Origin: Gemmatimonadota bacterium
GTDB lineage: Bacteria; Gemmatimonadota; Gemmatimonadetes; Longimicrobiales; Gaopeijiaceae
DNA length: 64,000 nucleotides
Assembly: GCA_041390105.1 (NCBI GenBank)
Contig: JAWKQO010000001.1
Location: 1,366,001 to 1,430,000, forward strand
Direction: 5' to 3'
A program made the position numbers and the translations under genes. Numbering within the stretch: position 1 is the stretch's first letter; each line of letters starts with the position of its first letter. A model generated the notes under the pieces. That model did not search any database and was not told the origin of the DNA. It was given only the letters and a program-made list of their open reading frames with translations. Of the stretch, positions 27,301 through 35,188 are shown one piece after another.

Positions 27301-27375
27301 GGGATCGAGAGCAAGCAGCTCTCCGAACAGCTCGGTGACGCGCTCCCAACGCGCCGTCGGGTCGCCTGGACTCAC
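24304..27375 (-). CDS. Transmembrane Ser/Thr protein kinase with TPR region
   Basis: A 1023-residue protein. Residues about 75-360 form a Hanks-type kinase: GFGGMGAVYLGE loop, VALKLVRV Lys, HRDLKPANVF catalytic loop, LLDFGVAKLL and TPEYASPEQI. All key residues are present, so it should be active. A transmembrane helix follows (LAAGLAVAAAAALIAGMLGTAWQ, about 420-440). The remaining 580 residues are tetratricopeptide-like repeats, predicted to face the periplasm and bind a partner. It starts 16 bases after an ECF sigma factor gene, the arrangement in which such kinases phosphorylate or activate the sigma factor. Confidence 0.9.
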   Translation of the reverse strand: MSPGDPTARWERVTELFGELLALDPEDRGPFLEQLRGSDAALADELRSLLEHHEGPGAVDAAPEALIADAFSSFSAEPRTPDRVGPYRVERVLGFGGMGAVYLGERADADFQQRVALKLVRVGFDSPSLRDRFLRERRILARLEHPNIARLVDGGLTEEGTPYFAMEFVDGVPVHRFADDRQLSIEERLRLFVQVCDAVEHAHRQLVVHRDLKPANVFVTRDGTIKLLDFGVAKLLEEEDSEAPRTRPTERWLTPEYASPEQIRGEPATTACDVYALGVLLYELLTGHRPFGFGSAAPHQVSEVILGRDPERPSTAVVRTETRNTGDGRTIEITPDEVGRARGLPPDRLRRRLSGDLDTIVLKAMQKDPGRRYGGAADLAQDLRNHLTGRPVTARPDSWTYRWGRALRRNRLAAGLAVAAAAALIAGMLGTAWQARRARAEASLAASERDRAARVADLMVEMFRLSDPGAVNGQTVTAREVLDQGAARILSDFTDEPALQADLLIEVGQIYDNLGLIEESARHFERALELRSALYDDDDPRIATAVLQVAHARIEQGRPEEALELGKRGIAVLRSRGQEQAAEPQLAYALMDLGMAHTLLGQPDESIGAYTEATHILEASETPDRAALARAVYFLADAAHSKGDFELADSLFEAAVRRFREGGGEPTPELGASLMNLGSIRLFRGQADEAERLMRQALEVRRTLYGDFHPSTAESLNGLANALQYLNRYDEARTMAEASVVAADSVWGRSHMSSVNARTVLGAILLQGFPGPDAVRVLEEADQGLTAEFGEGNARTIANRITLGQAYAVAGERERARELWRRLLATSDENLGPEHPFHAFLGLELARQAFDDGDLDRSAAGASDARDLVARVLRPDHRFALGAERLLGRIWMERGQLAAADSVLRRVWALEVEEGSDPREAAVTETLLADVALRDGRLEEAAARGAHALGTLREVAPAGSVRLAEAQSVFGAVLAAQGRVAEARPLLRDGAEGLRSALGPRSPRVRKAAQRRGSSPPPPGPLP

Positions 27376-27391
27376 GTGAGCTCCCGGGTGG

Positions 27392-27946
27392 TCAGGAGAG
27401 CTCGCGGTTCAACCAGGCCCGCGCCACCGCCCAATCGCGCTTGACCGTGGCGGGGGAGATCCCGAGCGCCTCGGCGGTCTCTTCCATGCTCATGCCTCCG
27501 AAGAACCGACATTCCACGACCCTGCACTGCCGCTCGCTCACCTCGCCCAGTCGGGAGAGCGCTTCGTCCAGCGCGAGCACATCCTCCACCTCGTCCGAGA
27601 CGGCGACCGAGACTCCGTCGATATCGGCCATGGGCTGGCCGCCGCCCCGCTTCTGCGCCTTCCGAGCCAAGGCGTGGTCGACCAGGATGCGCCGCATGAG
27701 TCGGGACGCCATCGCGAAGAAGTGGGCCCGGCCCTGCCACTCCATCCGGTCCACCCGCACCAGCCGCAGGTAGGCCTCGTGGACCAGTGCGGTCGCGTTC
27801 AGGGTGTGATCGTCCCGCTCGCGCCGCAGGTGCCGGCCCGCCAACTCCCGTAGCTCGTCGTAGACGATCGGCAGCAGCCGGTCGATGGCGGCACCGTCTC
27901 CGGCGGTCGCTTCGGCCAGCAATTGGGTCACGTCGACGGATTCCAC
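27392..27946 (-). CDS. ECF-type RNA polymerase sigma factor (TIGR02999-like)
   Basis: Read from GTG at 27946, preceded by GGGAG at nine bases, giving 184 residues, the normal length. Region 2 shows LPIVYDELRELAGRHLRRER, NATALVHEAYLRL and RAHFFAMASRLMRRILVDHA. Region 4 shows QCRVVECRFFGGMSMEETAEALGISPATVKRDWAVARAWL. This subfamily usually lacks an anti-sigma factor and is linked to a Ser/Thr kinase, as here. Target promoters are not evident. Confidence 0.9.
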   Translation of the reverse strand: MESVDVTQLLAEATAGDGAAIDRLLPIVYDELRELAGRHLRRERDDHTLNATALVHEAYLRLVRVDRMEWQGRAHFFAMASRLMRRILVDHALARKAQKRGGGQPMADIDGVSVAVSDEVEDVLALDEALSRLGEVSERQCRVVECRFFGGMSMEETAEALGISPATVKRDWAVARAWLNRELS

Positions 27947-28159
27947 CTCTGTCCACTCCCTGAAGGGCGAGAAAGGCGATCCCGGTGGCTCACGCGCAGC
28001 GGAGATCAGGAACCGGACACCCCGGCGTTGCCCAGGGGACCTCCGCGATCCGGTCAACTTCCGCCCCGGCGCCCCAAATCACAACTGGCGCTTCCCTCCC
28101 CCGCAGCGCCCTCCCCCACCATATTCGGAGTCCTTCGTTCCCCATGTCCGGCACCCCCT

Positions 28160-28834
28160 TTGACCCATTCCGTCCGACAGCACCTCGGGATCGAGATCGA
28201 TACCTACGACGCCACCATCCGGCGCTACATCCCGGGCTATGAGTCCATGCTCGAAGAGGCGTCGCGCGTGGTCCAGGCGGCCGGCGCTCGGCGTGCGCTG
28301 GATCTCGGGGCAGGTTCCGGTAGCCTGTCGGCTGCCCTGCTGGCTCGTGCGCCCACGGTGAGCGTGGATCTGTTGGACGTGGACGAAGCGATGCTGGAGC
28401 TGGCACGCGCTCGGCTGGCCCGCCATGGCGACCGCGCCCGCTTCGTAGCCCGCTCCTTCCTGGAGCCCATCCCGCCCGCGGACGCCGTCATGGCCTCGCT
28501 GGCCCTGCATCACGTCCCGACGCTGGCGGAGAAGGAGGCGCTCTACGGCCGCATCTTCGACGCGCTTCCTTCGGGGGGCGTCTTCGTGTGCGGGGACGTC
28601 ACGATTCCCCAGACCCGCAGCGAGCGGGACGCCACGTACCGGGAGTGGGTGGACCACATGGTGACGTCTGGGATCGATGAGGAGCGCTGCTGGACGCTCT
28701 TCGACGAGTGGGCTCGCGAGGACACCTACTTTCCCTTGGACCAGGAGCTCGAGGCGCTCGGGCGCGCCGGATTCGACGCGCGTCTGATGTGGCGGCTGGG
28801 TCCCACCACCGTCTGGATGGGGCAACGCTCGTGA
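28160..28834 (+). CDS. Class I SAM-dependent methyltransferase
   Basis: Read from a TTG at 28160 (224 residues) because the protein then starts THSVRQHLGIEIDTYDATIRRYIPGYESML, the usual beginning of this family; no good ATG or GTG is in frame. The SAM-binding motif is ALDLGAGSGSLS, followed by VDLLDVDEAML and ASLALHHVP. The substrate is unknown. It overlaps the MATE gene by GTGA, so methylation and export may act on the same compound (inference). The start is uncertain. Confidence 0.8.
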   Translation: MTHSVRQHLGIEIDTYDATIRRYIPGYESMLEEASRVVQAAGARRALDLGAGSGSLSAALLARAPTVSVDLLDVDEAMLELARARLARHGDRARFVARSFLEPIPPADAVMASLALHHVPTLAEKEALYGRIFDALPSGGVFVCGDVTIPQTRSERDATYREWVDHMVTSGIDEERCWTLFDEWAREDTYFPLDQELEALGRAGFDARLMWRLGPTTVWMGQRS

Positions 28835-30267
28835 GCGACCGTCAACGACCGGGAGGACGGACGCGCACCTTCGATCGTTCCATCGTCGAGGGCCCCGTGC
28901 TGAAGGCGGTCTGGAAGATCGCCTGGCCCACCATGCTGCAGAACATGATCGGCGGGCTGCAGGGCATCGTCGACCACATCATGGTCGGGCGCTACGTGGG
29001 ATTCACCGGGAACGCTGCCATCGGCGTGAGCTGGCAGATCTTCCTGGTGGTGATCGTCTTCATCTCCTCGCTCTTCGCGGGGATGGGCATCCTGGTGGCG
29101 CGCTTCGCCGGGCAAGGCGATCACGACAAGGTGAACCGCACCGTCTATCAGGCCTTCCTCACCGCGGTCTTCCTCTCCGTGCTCGTGCTGGCCCCGATCG
29201 GCCTGCTGCTCGCGCCCTCGTTGCTGGATCTCGTCAACGCCGCACCCGCAGTCAAAGCGGAGGCCCTGCCGTACCTGCGGCTGTTGTTCCTCTTCAGCTT
29301 CGGCATGCTGATCTTCTTCATGCTGGGGGGCGCGCTGCGCGCCGCCGGCGACGCCCGCACGCCGCTGCGCTACGGCCTGGTCGTCACGGTGCTGAACATC
29401 GTGCTGAACGTGATCTTCATCCGTGGTCTGGGCCCGATCCCGGCCTACGGTACCTTGGGCGCCGCCATGGGCACGGTCATCGCAACCTGGTCGATGGCCA
29501 TCGTGGCCTTGGTGCAGCTCAGACGCGAGCGCTGGGTGGTGGGCTTCCCCAAGGGAATGTCACTGAAACCCGACGGTGAGGTGATCCGCTCGCTGTTCCG
29601 CTTCGGGCTCCCCACGGGCGTCCAGGGCGTGGCCATGAACGTCGCGGGTGTGTTGCTGCTGCGCTTCATCGGCTCGCTGGAGCAGAGCGCGGAGGCACAG
29701 GCCGCCTACGCGGTCGCGTATACCGAGCTGTTCTCGCTCATCACCTGGACGTCGGTGGGGCTGATGGGCGCCACCTCGGCCGTGGTGGGACAGAATCTGG
29801 GCGCCAAGCACCCGGAGCGCGCGATCCAGGCCGTGCATGGCGCCGCTCGCATCGGACTGGGCGTGGCCGTCACGGTGGGGGCACTCTTCCTGTTCCTGCC
29901 GGAGGCACTGCTCGGGCTGTTCGGCATGACCGAGCCAGTGGTGGTGGGGCTCGGCTTGCAGTTGCTACGCTTCCTCAGCCTCTCGGGGCTCTTCATCACG
30001 GTGGCCCTCACCTACACCGGCGGCTTGCAGGGAAGCGGCGACACCAAGAGCCCGCTCTACATCTCCATCGTCTCCCAGATCGTGATTCCGTTGGGGCTCT
30101 GCTTCGTGCTCCAGCAGACGCGCGGCCTCCGGCCCGGAGACGTGTGGCTCGCCATCCTGCTCGGTCACATCACGCGAGCCCTGCTGTCGGTGGTTCGCTT
30201 CCGCCAGGGGAAGTGGCGGCACATCGTGGTGGACATCGAGTCCCGACCCGGCGCAGCGCGCGGATGA
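28831..30267 (+). CDS. MATE family multidrug/solute exporter
   Basis: Starting at GTG 28831, overlapping the methyltransferase stop, the protein is 478 residues with about twelve hydrophobic helices. Typical MATE sequence includes AWPTMLQNMIGGLQGIVDHIMVGRYVG, the half repeat GLPTGVQGVAMN, MGATSAVVGQNLGAKHPERA and a late TYTGGLQGSGDTKSP. MATE proteins expel organic cations or other drugs by Na+ or H+ antiport across the inner membrane. Substrate unknown. Confidence 0.93.
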   Translation: MSDRQRPGGRTRTFDRSIVEGPVLKAVWKIAWPTMLQNMIGGLQGIVDHIMVGRYVGFTGNAAIGVSWQIFLVVIVFISSLFAGMGILVARFAGQGDHDKVNRTVYQAFLTAVFLSVLVLAPIGLLLAPSLLDLVNAAPAVKAEALPYLRLLFLFSFGMLIFFMLGGALRAAGDARTPLRYGLVVTVLNIVLNVIFIRGLGPIPAYGTLGAAMGTVIATWSMAIVALVQLRRERWVVGFPKGMSLKPDGEVIRSLFRFGLPTGVQGVAMNVAGVLLLRFIGSLEQSAEAQAAYAVAYTELFSLITWTSVGLMGATSAVVGQNLGAKHPERAIQAVHGAARIGLGVAVTVGALFLFLPEALLGLFGMTEPVVVGLGLQLLRFLSLSGLFITVALTYTGGLQGSGDTKSPLYISIVSQIVIPLGLCFVLQQTRGLRPGDVWLAILLGHITRALLSVVRFRQGKWRHIVVDIESRPGAARG

Positions 30268-30322
30268 CTCGTCCGGAGCCACGACCCCCGGGTCCATCCA
30301 GAACGCGCTGAGTGGCCACTGA

Positions 30323-30352
30323 TATTAGTCGATTGACTATTAGTCGATCGAC
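30323..30352. promoter_or_regulatory. Tandem 15-bp operator repeats upstream of padR
   Basis: Two adjacent 15-base direct repeats (30323-30337 and 30338-30352) differ at one base. Each contains TAGTCGAT(T/C)GAC. The first reads TAGTC-N4-GACTA as a dyad, and the second contains the perfect palindrome GTCGATCGAC (30343-30352). They overlap the -35 box and the spacer of the padR promoter, the expected place for autorepression by PadR. Confidence 0.75.
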
Positions 30353-30361
30353 AGTTATGCT
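30333..30361 (+). promoter_or_regulatory. padR core promoter, probably giving a leaderless mRNA
   Basis: TTGACT (30333-30338), a 17-base spacer and TATGCT (30356-30361) match the housekeeping -35/-10 layout. The start codon begins six bases after the -10 box, so transcription would start at or next to the ATG. Confidence 0.65.
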
Positions 30362-30366
30362 GGCGC

Positions 30367-30690
30367 ATGAGCCCTGGACCCGCCGTGCCGCTGAACCCGC
30401 GCGACCTGATGATCCTGGCCGTCCTGGCGGAGCAGCCGCTCCACGGCTACGGAATCATCAAAGCCGTGGAGGCCCGCTCCCGCTCGGGCGTTCAACTCGA
30501 CCCTGCCAACCTCTACCGCGCGCTACGACGGATGTCGGGGGAAGGCTGGGTGGCCGAGGTGGAGGCCGATGGGGACGAACGCCGGCGGACGTACTCCCTC
30601 AGCGCCGACGGCCGGGTGGTCCTGGCGGCCGAGCTGCGCCGGCTCGAGCACCTGCTCGCCGAGGCTCGTCCCCTCGTAGCCGACGGATAG
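30367..30690 (+). CDS. PadR family transcriptional regulator
   Basis: A 107-residue PadR-type winged-helix protein. It has LMILAVLAEQPLHGYGIIKAVEARS, LDPANLYRALRRMSGEGWV and ERRRTYSLSADGRVVLAAEL. The short C-terminal helix mediates dimerisation. It lies six bases before the permease gene. PadR-ADOP pairs of this kind are frequent in Acidobacteriota and Gemmatimonadota. It probably represses its own operon through the tandem repeats just upstream. Confidence 0.92.
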   Translation: MSPGPAVPLNPRDLMILAVLAEQPLHGYGIIKAVEARSRSGVQLDPANLYRALRRMSGEGWVAEVEADGDERRRTYSLSADGRVVLAAELRRLEHLLAEARPLVADG

Positions 30691-30695
30691 GGTCG

Positions 30696-33332
30696 GTGAG
30701 CGTCCCCGGCCTGTACGAGCGGCTCCTGCGGCTCTTCCCGGCGTCCTTTCGCGATCGTCACGCCGCCGAGGCGGCGGCCACGTTCCGGGCGCTCTGGGCC
30801 GAGGCCACGGTCGACCGCCAGCGCACCCGCCTGGCGCTCCGCTGTTTCGGGCGCCTGCCTGGTGCGCTCCTCTCCGAGTGGCTGTCGCATCTCGGCGCCC
30901 CCCGCTCCCCCCACCTGCTCCGCGTCAGGGAACTCGTCATGGACCGCTGGACCCGCAACCTGCGCGTCGCGCTGCGCTCCCTGGCCCGTGCTCCCTCCTT
31001 CACCTGGACCGTGGTCCTCCTGTTGGGCCTGGGGGTGGGAGCCGTCACCACCATCGCGACCATCGTCGATCACGTGATCCTGCGGGCGCTTCCCTACCCA
31101 GCGGCGGATCGGCTCGTCTACCTGGAGCACGGCTCCCATTCCGGTCCCCTCTTCCACGAGCTCGGTGACTTCCAGACGGTCGAGCAGTGGGGCGGCGCAT
31201 ACACCGACGACGTCAACCTTGTGGGGAACGGCCCTCCGGAGCGGCTGGAGCGCGCCTCCGTCACGGAGGACTTCTTCTCGTTGTTCGGAGCGTCGGCCCT
31301 GCGGGGCCGCCTGCTCCGTCCCGACGACGATCCGTCCAGCGGCGCGGTGGTGCTCTCGGAGTCCACCTGGCGGCAGTTGTGGGGGGCCGATCCGGATCTG
31401 GTCGGACGCACGATCTCCCTGGACGGGTCGCCCGCGCTGGTGGTGGGGATCCTGGACGGAAGCTTCGCGACGCCGGAGGCCCTGGTCGGGCAGCACATCG
31501 ACGTGTGGAAACCCGTGGACTGGAGCGCCGAAGCGTTCAGCTCCCACGACTACTCGGTGCTGGAAGTGGCCGGCCGCCTGGCGCCGGGAACGACCGCGGC
31601 CGCGGCCCAGGCCGAGATGGACGCACTGATGGTGGCGATGGCCCCCGTCGACAACAACTACCGGCTGCGCGACAGCGACGCCCCGAAGGAGATCCCGCTG
31701 ACGCCACTCGCAGAGGTGACGGTGCAGCGGGTGCGCCAGGGCCTGTCGCTGCTGTTCGGGGCCGTCGCCATCTTGTTGCTGGTAGCCTGCGCGAACGTGG
31801 CCAACCTGTTCCTGGCGCGCGGACTGGAGCGACAACAGGAGATGTCGGTGCGGCACGCGCTCGGTGCCGGTCGTCTGCGCCTGGTGGAACAGTTGCTCGC
31901 CGAGAGCCTCGTGCTGGGGTTGGTCGGCGGACTCCTGGGCGTGGCCCTGTCGGCGCTGGGGCTGCGCACCTTCCTGGCCCTGAACCCCCAGACCCTGCCT
32001 CGCGAAGCGTCCGTGCACCTTGATCTACGCGTGCTGGGCTTCGCCGCGGCGCTGGGCGTGTTGACGGCGCTGACGTTCGGGCTGCTGCCGGCACTGCGGG
32101 CCGCGCGGGAGAACCTGGCAGGGGCCGTGCGCGGCGCTACCCGCACCGCGACGGAGGGCCGCGGAGTCCGCACGCTGCGCTCCGGCCTGGTGGTCGCGGA
32201 GGTTGCGCTATCGCTCACGCTGGTGGCGGGGGCCGGCCTGCTGCTGCGCAGCTTCCTCGAGGTGCAAGGACAGTCCCTCGGCATCGATCCCAGTCATGTA
32301 TGGGCAGTCCCGGTGACGCCCGCGGAGACGGGCACCACCGAGGAATGGCTCAGGGACATGGAAGCCATCCGGACCGCGCTCTCCGAGGTGCCCGGAGCCC
32401 GGAGCGCTACGGTCGGCCTCACGGTTCCCATGCAGATGACCGGGGGGCGTCGCTGCTGCTGGTCCCGCGAGATCGAAGTCGCCGGCCGGGACGAGGTGCG
32501 GGTGATGCTCCATCCGGTCAGCGCCGAGTACTTCAACACCTTCCAGCTCGCGGTGCTGGCCGGGCGTGGGTGGGACCGCGCCGAGTCCACGGCCGACCCC
32601 GCGCCGATCGTGATCTCCGAGCCGCTGGCCACCGTGCTCTACGGTTCGGCCGCAGCGGCGGTGGGTCAGACGCTCGACGTGGGCTTCTCCGCGCTCATCA
32701 CCGGGGTCGCCGCCGACGACCGCCACTATGGGGCCGAGTACGAACACGGACCGGCGCTGTACCTCCCGCTGGAACAGCTCCCCTTCGTGGTCGACCGCGC
32801 GACCTTCGCAGTACGCATGGAGCCCTCCGCCACCGATGTGCCACGCCAGCTTCGGGACGCGGTCTGGTCGGTGGCCCCCGGGCTGCCGGTTCCCGCGGTT
32901 CGCTCCCTCGAGGACATGGTCCGGGAGGCCAACGCCGGCCGCCGCTTCGATTCGGCCTTGTTCGGCTCGCTGGCGGCGCTCGCGCTGCTGTTGGCGGCGG
33001 GAGGGCTGTACGGGCTTCTGCTCTACGTGGCGGGCCGCCGGCGGCGGGATCTGGCCATTCGGCTGGCCCTGGGGGCGTCGCGCGGGCACATCGAGCGCTC
33101 CCTTCTCCTGGGTGGGCTGGGCCTCACCGGCCTCGGCGTGCTGTTGGGACTCGGCGGCGCCTGGGTCTCGGGCCGCCTGCTCGCCAACCGACTCTGGGGG
33201 GTCGACACCCACGACCTGCCCACGATGGTCGGATCGGCACTCCTTCTCCTGACCACTGCGGTGGTGGCGAGCTGGCTCCCGGCTCGGCGAGCGGGTCGCA
33301 CGGACCCGCTCGAGACGCTGCGGCAGGAGTAG
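30696..33332 (+). CDS. ADOP-type (MacB/FtsX-like) ABC transporter permease
   Basis: From GTG 30696 the protein has 878 residues. An N-terminal prefix (about 1-85, LYERLLRLFPASFRDRHAAE) is typical of Acidobacterial duplicated orphan permeases. Then come MacB-like periplasmic and FtsX domains in duplicate: NLRVALRSLARAPSFTWTVV, LLLVACANVANLFLARGLERQQEMSVRHALGA and, in the second half, RRRDLAIRLALGASRGHIERSLL. About eight membrane segments are seen. No ATPase gene is adjacent, which is usual for these orphans. The transported or sensed compound is unknown; MacB relatives act as mechanotransmitters for export or stress. Confidence 0.9.
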   Translation: MSVPGLYERLLRLFPASFRDRHAAEAAATFRALWAEATVDRQRTRLALRCFGRLPGALLSEWLSHLGAPRSPHLLRVRELVMDRWTRNLRVALRSLARAPSFTWTVVLLLGLGVGAVTTIATIVDHVILRALPYPAADRLVYLEHGSHSGPLFHELGDFQTVEQWGGAYTDDVNLVGNGPPERLERASVTEDFFSLFGASALRGRLLRPDDDPSSGAVVLSESTWRQLWGADPDLVGRTISLDGSPALVVGILDGSFATPEALVGQHIDVWKPVDWSAEAFSSHDYSVLEVAGRLAPGTTAAAAQAEMDALMVAMAPVDNNYRLRDSDAPKEIPLTPLAEVTVQRVRQGLSLLFGAVAILLLVACANVANLFLARGLERQQEMSVRHALGAGRLRLVEQLLAESLVLGLVGGLLGVALSALGLRTFLALNPQTLPREASVHLDLRVLGFAAALGVLTALTFGLLPALRAARENLAGAVRGATRTATEGRGVRTLRSGLVVAEVALSLTLVAGAGLLLRSFLEVQGQSLGIDPSHVWAVPVTPAETGTTEEWLRDMEAIRTALSEVPGARSATVGLTVPMQMTGGRRCCWSREIEVAGRDEVRVMLHPVSAEYFNTFQLAVLAGRGWDRAESTADPAPIVISEPLATVLYGSAAAAVGQTLDVGFSALITGVAADDRHYGAEYEHGPALYLPLEQLPFVVDRATFAVRMEPSATDVPRQLRDAVWSVAPGLPVPAVRSLEDMVREANAGRRFDSALFGSLAALALLLAAGGLYGLLLYVAGRRRRDLAIRLALGASRGHIERSLLLGGLGLTGLGVLLGLGGAWVSGRLLANRLWGVDTHDLPTMVGSALLLLTTAVVASWLPARRAGRTDPLETLRQE

Positions 33333-33361
33333 CTGGAGCGGGCTTGGAGGGCGCGACGAAC

Positions 33362-34402
33362 CTAGTCCGCAGGTCGTAACCCGAAGATGTGGGGGTAGGA
33401 GCCCTGCACGAGCGTGGCCACATAGAACGTCCGACCGTCCCTCGTTGCGAGAGCCGCACCATCGAATGGCAGTCGGTAGCTGTGCAGATACTCCCCGTCC
33501 AGGGAGTATACGTCGATCATCGTCGTAGGCTGGCTCGCGTGAGCGGCCCGCTTTGGTCGGCCGCCCGACAGAATGAACACCCTTGAATCGGCGATCGCGA
33601 TGTCGCGCGCGCCGTAGTAGGAGCTGTCCGCCCTTGGATCCGTTGCGAACCAAGCGCCCGGCGCTCTCGTGTAGGGAATCGGCTCAATGAGCGGGTGCAC
33701 CTTCACGCCCACGGGCGTCCCAACTGCGAAGAAGGGACCCGAATACAAGCCAGCGGCCCATGCGGACGGCGATGCGGCCGTCTTGGTGAGGAGCTCGGGC
33801 TTGAAGTCGACTGACGGCGGAACTGGCCACTCGACCGTCACCGAATCGACAAGCTCATGGCTCTCGATATCGGTGATCATCGCCGGGCGACCCGGCTGCA
33901 ATTGTGTCCAAACCATGCGCTGGCCGAATCCAGTGGGGCTCGTAGACAGGCCCCACAGCTCCCGATAGTAGATTTCTTCAAAGAACTCGCCGCGCTGGTC
34001 AAGCACCAACTGCTTTCGATTGCGATCATCCCACACCCGGAGATTGTCGCTCTCGTCGATCCACATGTTGAAAGGCTGCGCCAGCTCCCCCGGGCCACGT
34101 CCCTCACGACCATACGACCAGCGCCGACGACCCGTTCGAGCGTCGAAGCTTTGGATTCGGCGAGCTAGTCCCTCCAGGACGGCGATCTGATCGTTCCATA
34201 CCTCGATCTCACTCGGGGAAACCAGAGTCGTGTCGGTCGGATCGACGGAACCAAGGGCAAAGACAGTATCCCAGCGCTCAACCGCGATCACCCTTCCTCC
34301 GGGCCCATCCGGTTCGTTCCCGCACGCAGCTCCTACAACTCCGACCGCACACGCAAGGGCCAGGCGAGCGGCCACCATCCCGCCTATGGGCTCGATTCGC
34401 AC
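33362..34402 (-). CDS. Propeller-like lipoprotein
   Basis: A 346-residue protein from a GTG with GGAG seven bases upstream; an internal ATG at 34378 is an alternative start. The signal ends VGVVGAAC, a lipobox, so it is anchored by lipid. The body has repeated propeller-type strands such as IEVWNDQIAVLEGLARRIQSFD, NLRVWDDRNRKQLVLDQRGEF and TMIDVYSLDGEYLHSYRLPFDG, like 6-bladed beta-propeller (NHL/BF2222-like) lipoproteins. It overlaps the thioredoxin-like gene by 19 bases. Base composition is lower in G+C than its surroundings. The binding partner is unknown. Confidence 0.7.
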   Translation of the reverse strand: MRIEPIGGMVAARLALACAVGVVGAACGNEPDGPGGRVIAVERWDTVFALGSVDPTDTTLVSPSEIEVWNDQIAVLEGLARRIQSFDARTGRRRWSYGREGRGPGELAQPFNMWIDESDNLRVWDDRNRKQLVLDQRGEFFEEIYYRELWGLSTSPTGFGQRMVWTQLQPGRPAMITDIESHELVDSVTVEWPVPPSVDFKPELLTKTAASPSAWAAGLYSGPFFAVGTPVGVKVHPLIEPIPYTRAPGAWFATDPRADSSYYGARDIAIADSRVFILSGGRPKRAAHASQPTTMIDVYSLDGEYLHSYRLPFDGAALATRDGRTFYVATLVQGSYPHIFGLRPAD

Positions 34403-34908
34403 TGGATCACTCCCTCTTCCGCGGTCGGTAACTCCTGGAGGACGCTCAGGTCGCTAATCGTATCTCCCACCACGGTCAGCCGGGTTGGCGTCGCAAAGAC
34501 TCCGAACTCGGGCAAGTCGGCTACGTCGTCTGCAAGGAAGACAGAATCAGCGCTTAGTCGATATTGCGTCACGAACTGACTCACCTCTTGCCGGGCTTCG
34601 GCGAAGATCCAAATCGCGCGGAGCTTCGCTGGTCCGCTGTACCATTCGCTTGCTAGCCTGCGACACCAAGGACAGAGAGTTGATGCGACGATCGCATGCC
34701 AACACCCCTCCCCCGTGTGTGGGGAGTCACCTTCGAGGGAGCGGAGAGACGATCGGAGCACGTCGCCTGGTAGGAGTGGGTCCTGAGCCAAGGCCTCCCA
34801 CTCCTCCGACGAACGCGGTTCGGTATGGGGGCTACCCCGCACTTTGAAGACCACGAGAGTGGTCGCCAGCACCACCGTAGCGATTGCGAGTACTCTGTCA
34901 ATCGTCAC
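34384..34908 (-). CDS. Membrane-anchored thioredoxin-like protein
   Basis: A 174-residue protein from GTG. One N-terminal membrane helix (about 5-21) is followed by an exported thioredoxin fold. The redox motif is CPWC (79-82), and the ATPT segment with Pro141 fits the cis-proline loop. An additional Cys lies at 69. The pattern recalls TlpA/MauD-type disulfide proteins. Its gene follows that of a secreted four-cysteine peptide, which is a likely client. No DsbD or MauE-like partner is encoded beside it. Confidence 0.7.
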   Translation of the reverse strand: MTIDRVLAIATVVLATTLVVFKVRGSPHTEPRSSEEWEALAQDPLLPGDVLRSSLRSLEGDSPHTGEGCWHAIVASTLCPWCRRLASEWYSGPAKLRAIWIFAEARQEVSQFVTQYRLSADSVFLADDVADLPEFGVFATPTRLTVVGDTISDLSVLQELPTAEEGVIQCESSP

Positions 34909-34968
34909 AGTACGGATCGGAGGTAAGGGGACGAGCGCCCGCCGGTGGCCGCCCGCCCCCTCCAGTCT

Positions 34969-35172
34969 CTATTGGATGCACTGAATGTCAATGATACATC
35001 CTTCGTGTATCCAATCCACGCACTCGCCGAAGGGCCATCCATACTGGTACATGCAGACCGTCCAGACCCCTTGCCTGACCTCAGGCACGTCTGTGGAGGA
35101 AGCGCGGAGAGCCCTGACATTCAAACCCAACAGCACGCCGACCCCGGCCAGAAGTAGTGTGCGTCGCAACAT
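34969..35172 (-). CDS. Small Cys-rich secreted peptide
   Basis: A 67-residue precursor. A hydrophobic leader (RRTLLLAGVGVLLGLNVRAL) is followed by a short linker and a C-terminal region with four cysteines (40, 51, 59, 65) and Trp37, Trp46 and Trp54. GAGGAG nine bases before the ATG supports translation. The GLNV segment after the leader is faintly like Bacteroidota NVEALA-type peptides, which also sit beside propeller lipoproteins; that link is my inference. The peptide lies between a TonB-C protein gene and a CPWC thioredoxin gene on the same strand. I do not recognise a named family. Confidence 0.6.
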   Translation of the reverse strand: MLRRTLLLAGVGVLLGLNVRALRASSTDVPEVRQGVWTVCMYQYGWPFGECVDWIHEGCIIDIQCIQ

Positions 35173-35188
35173 GATCGAGTGCTCCTCG

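Noticed and set aside
24346..27444. Plus-strand open frame of 1032 codons
   Set aside because: It lies entirely antisense to the Ser/Thr kinase, whose motifs are intact; the antisense product has no recognisable domain.
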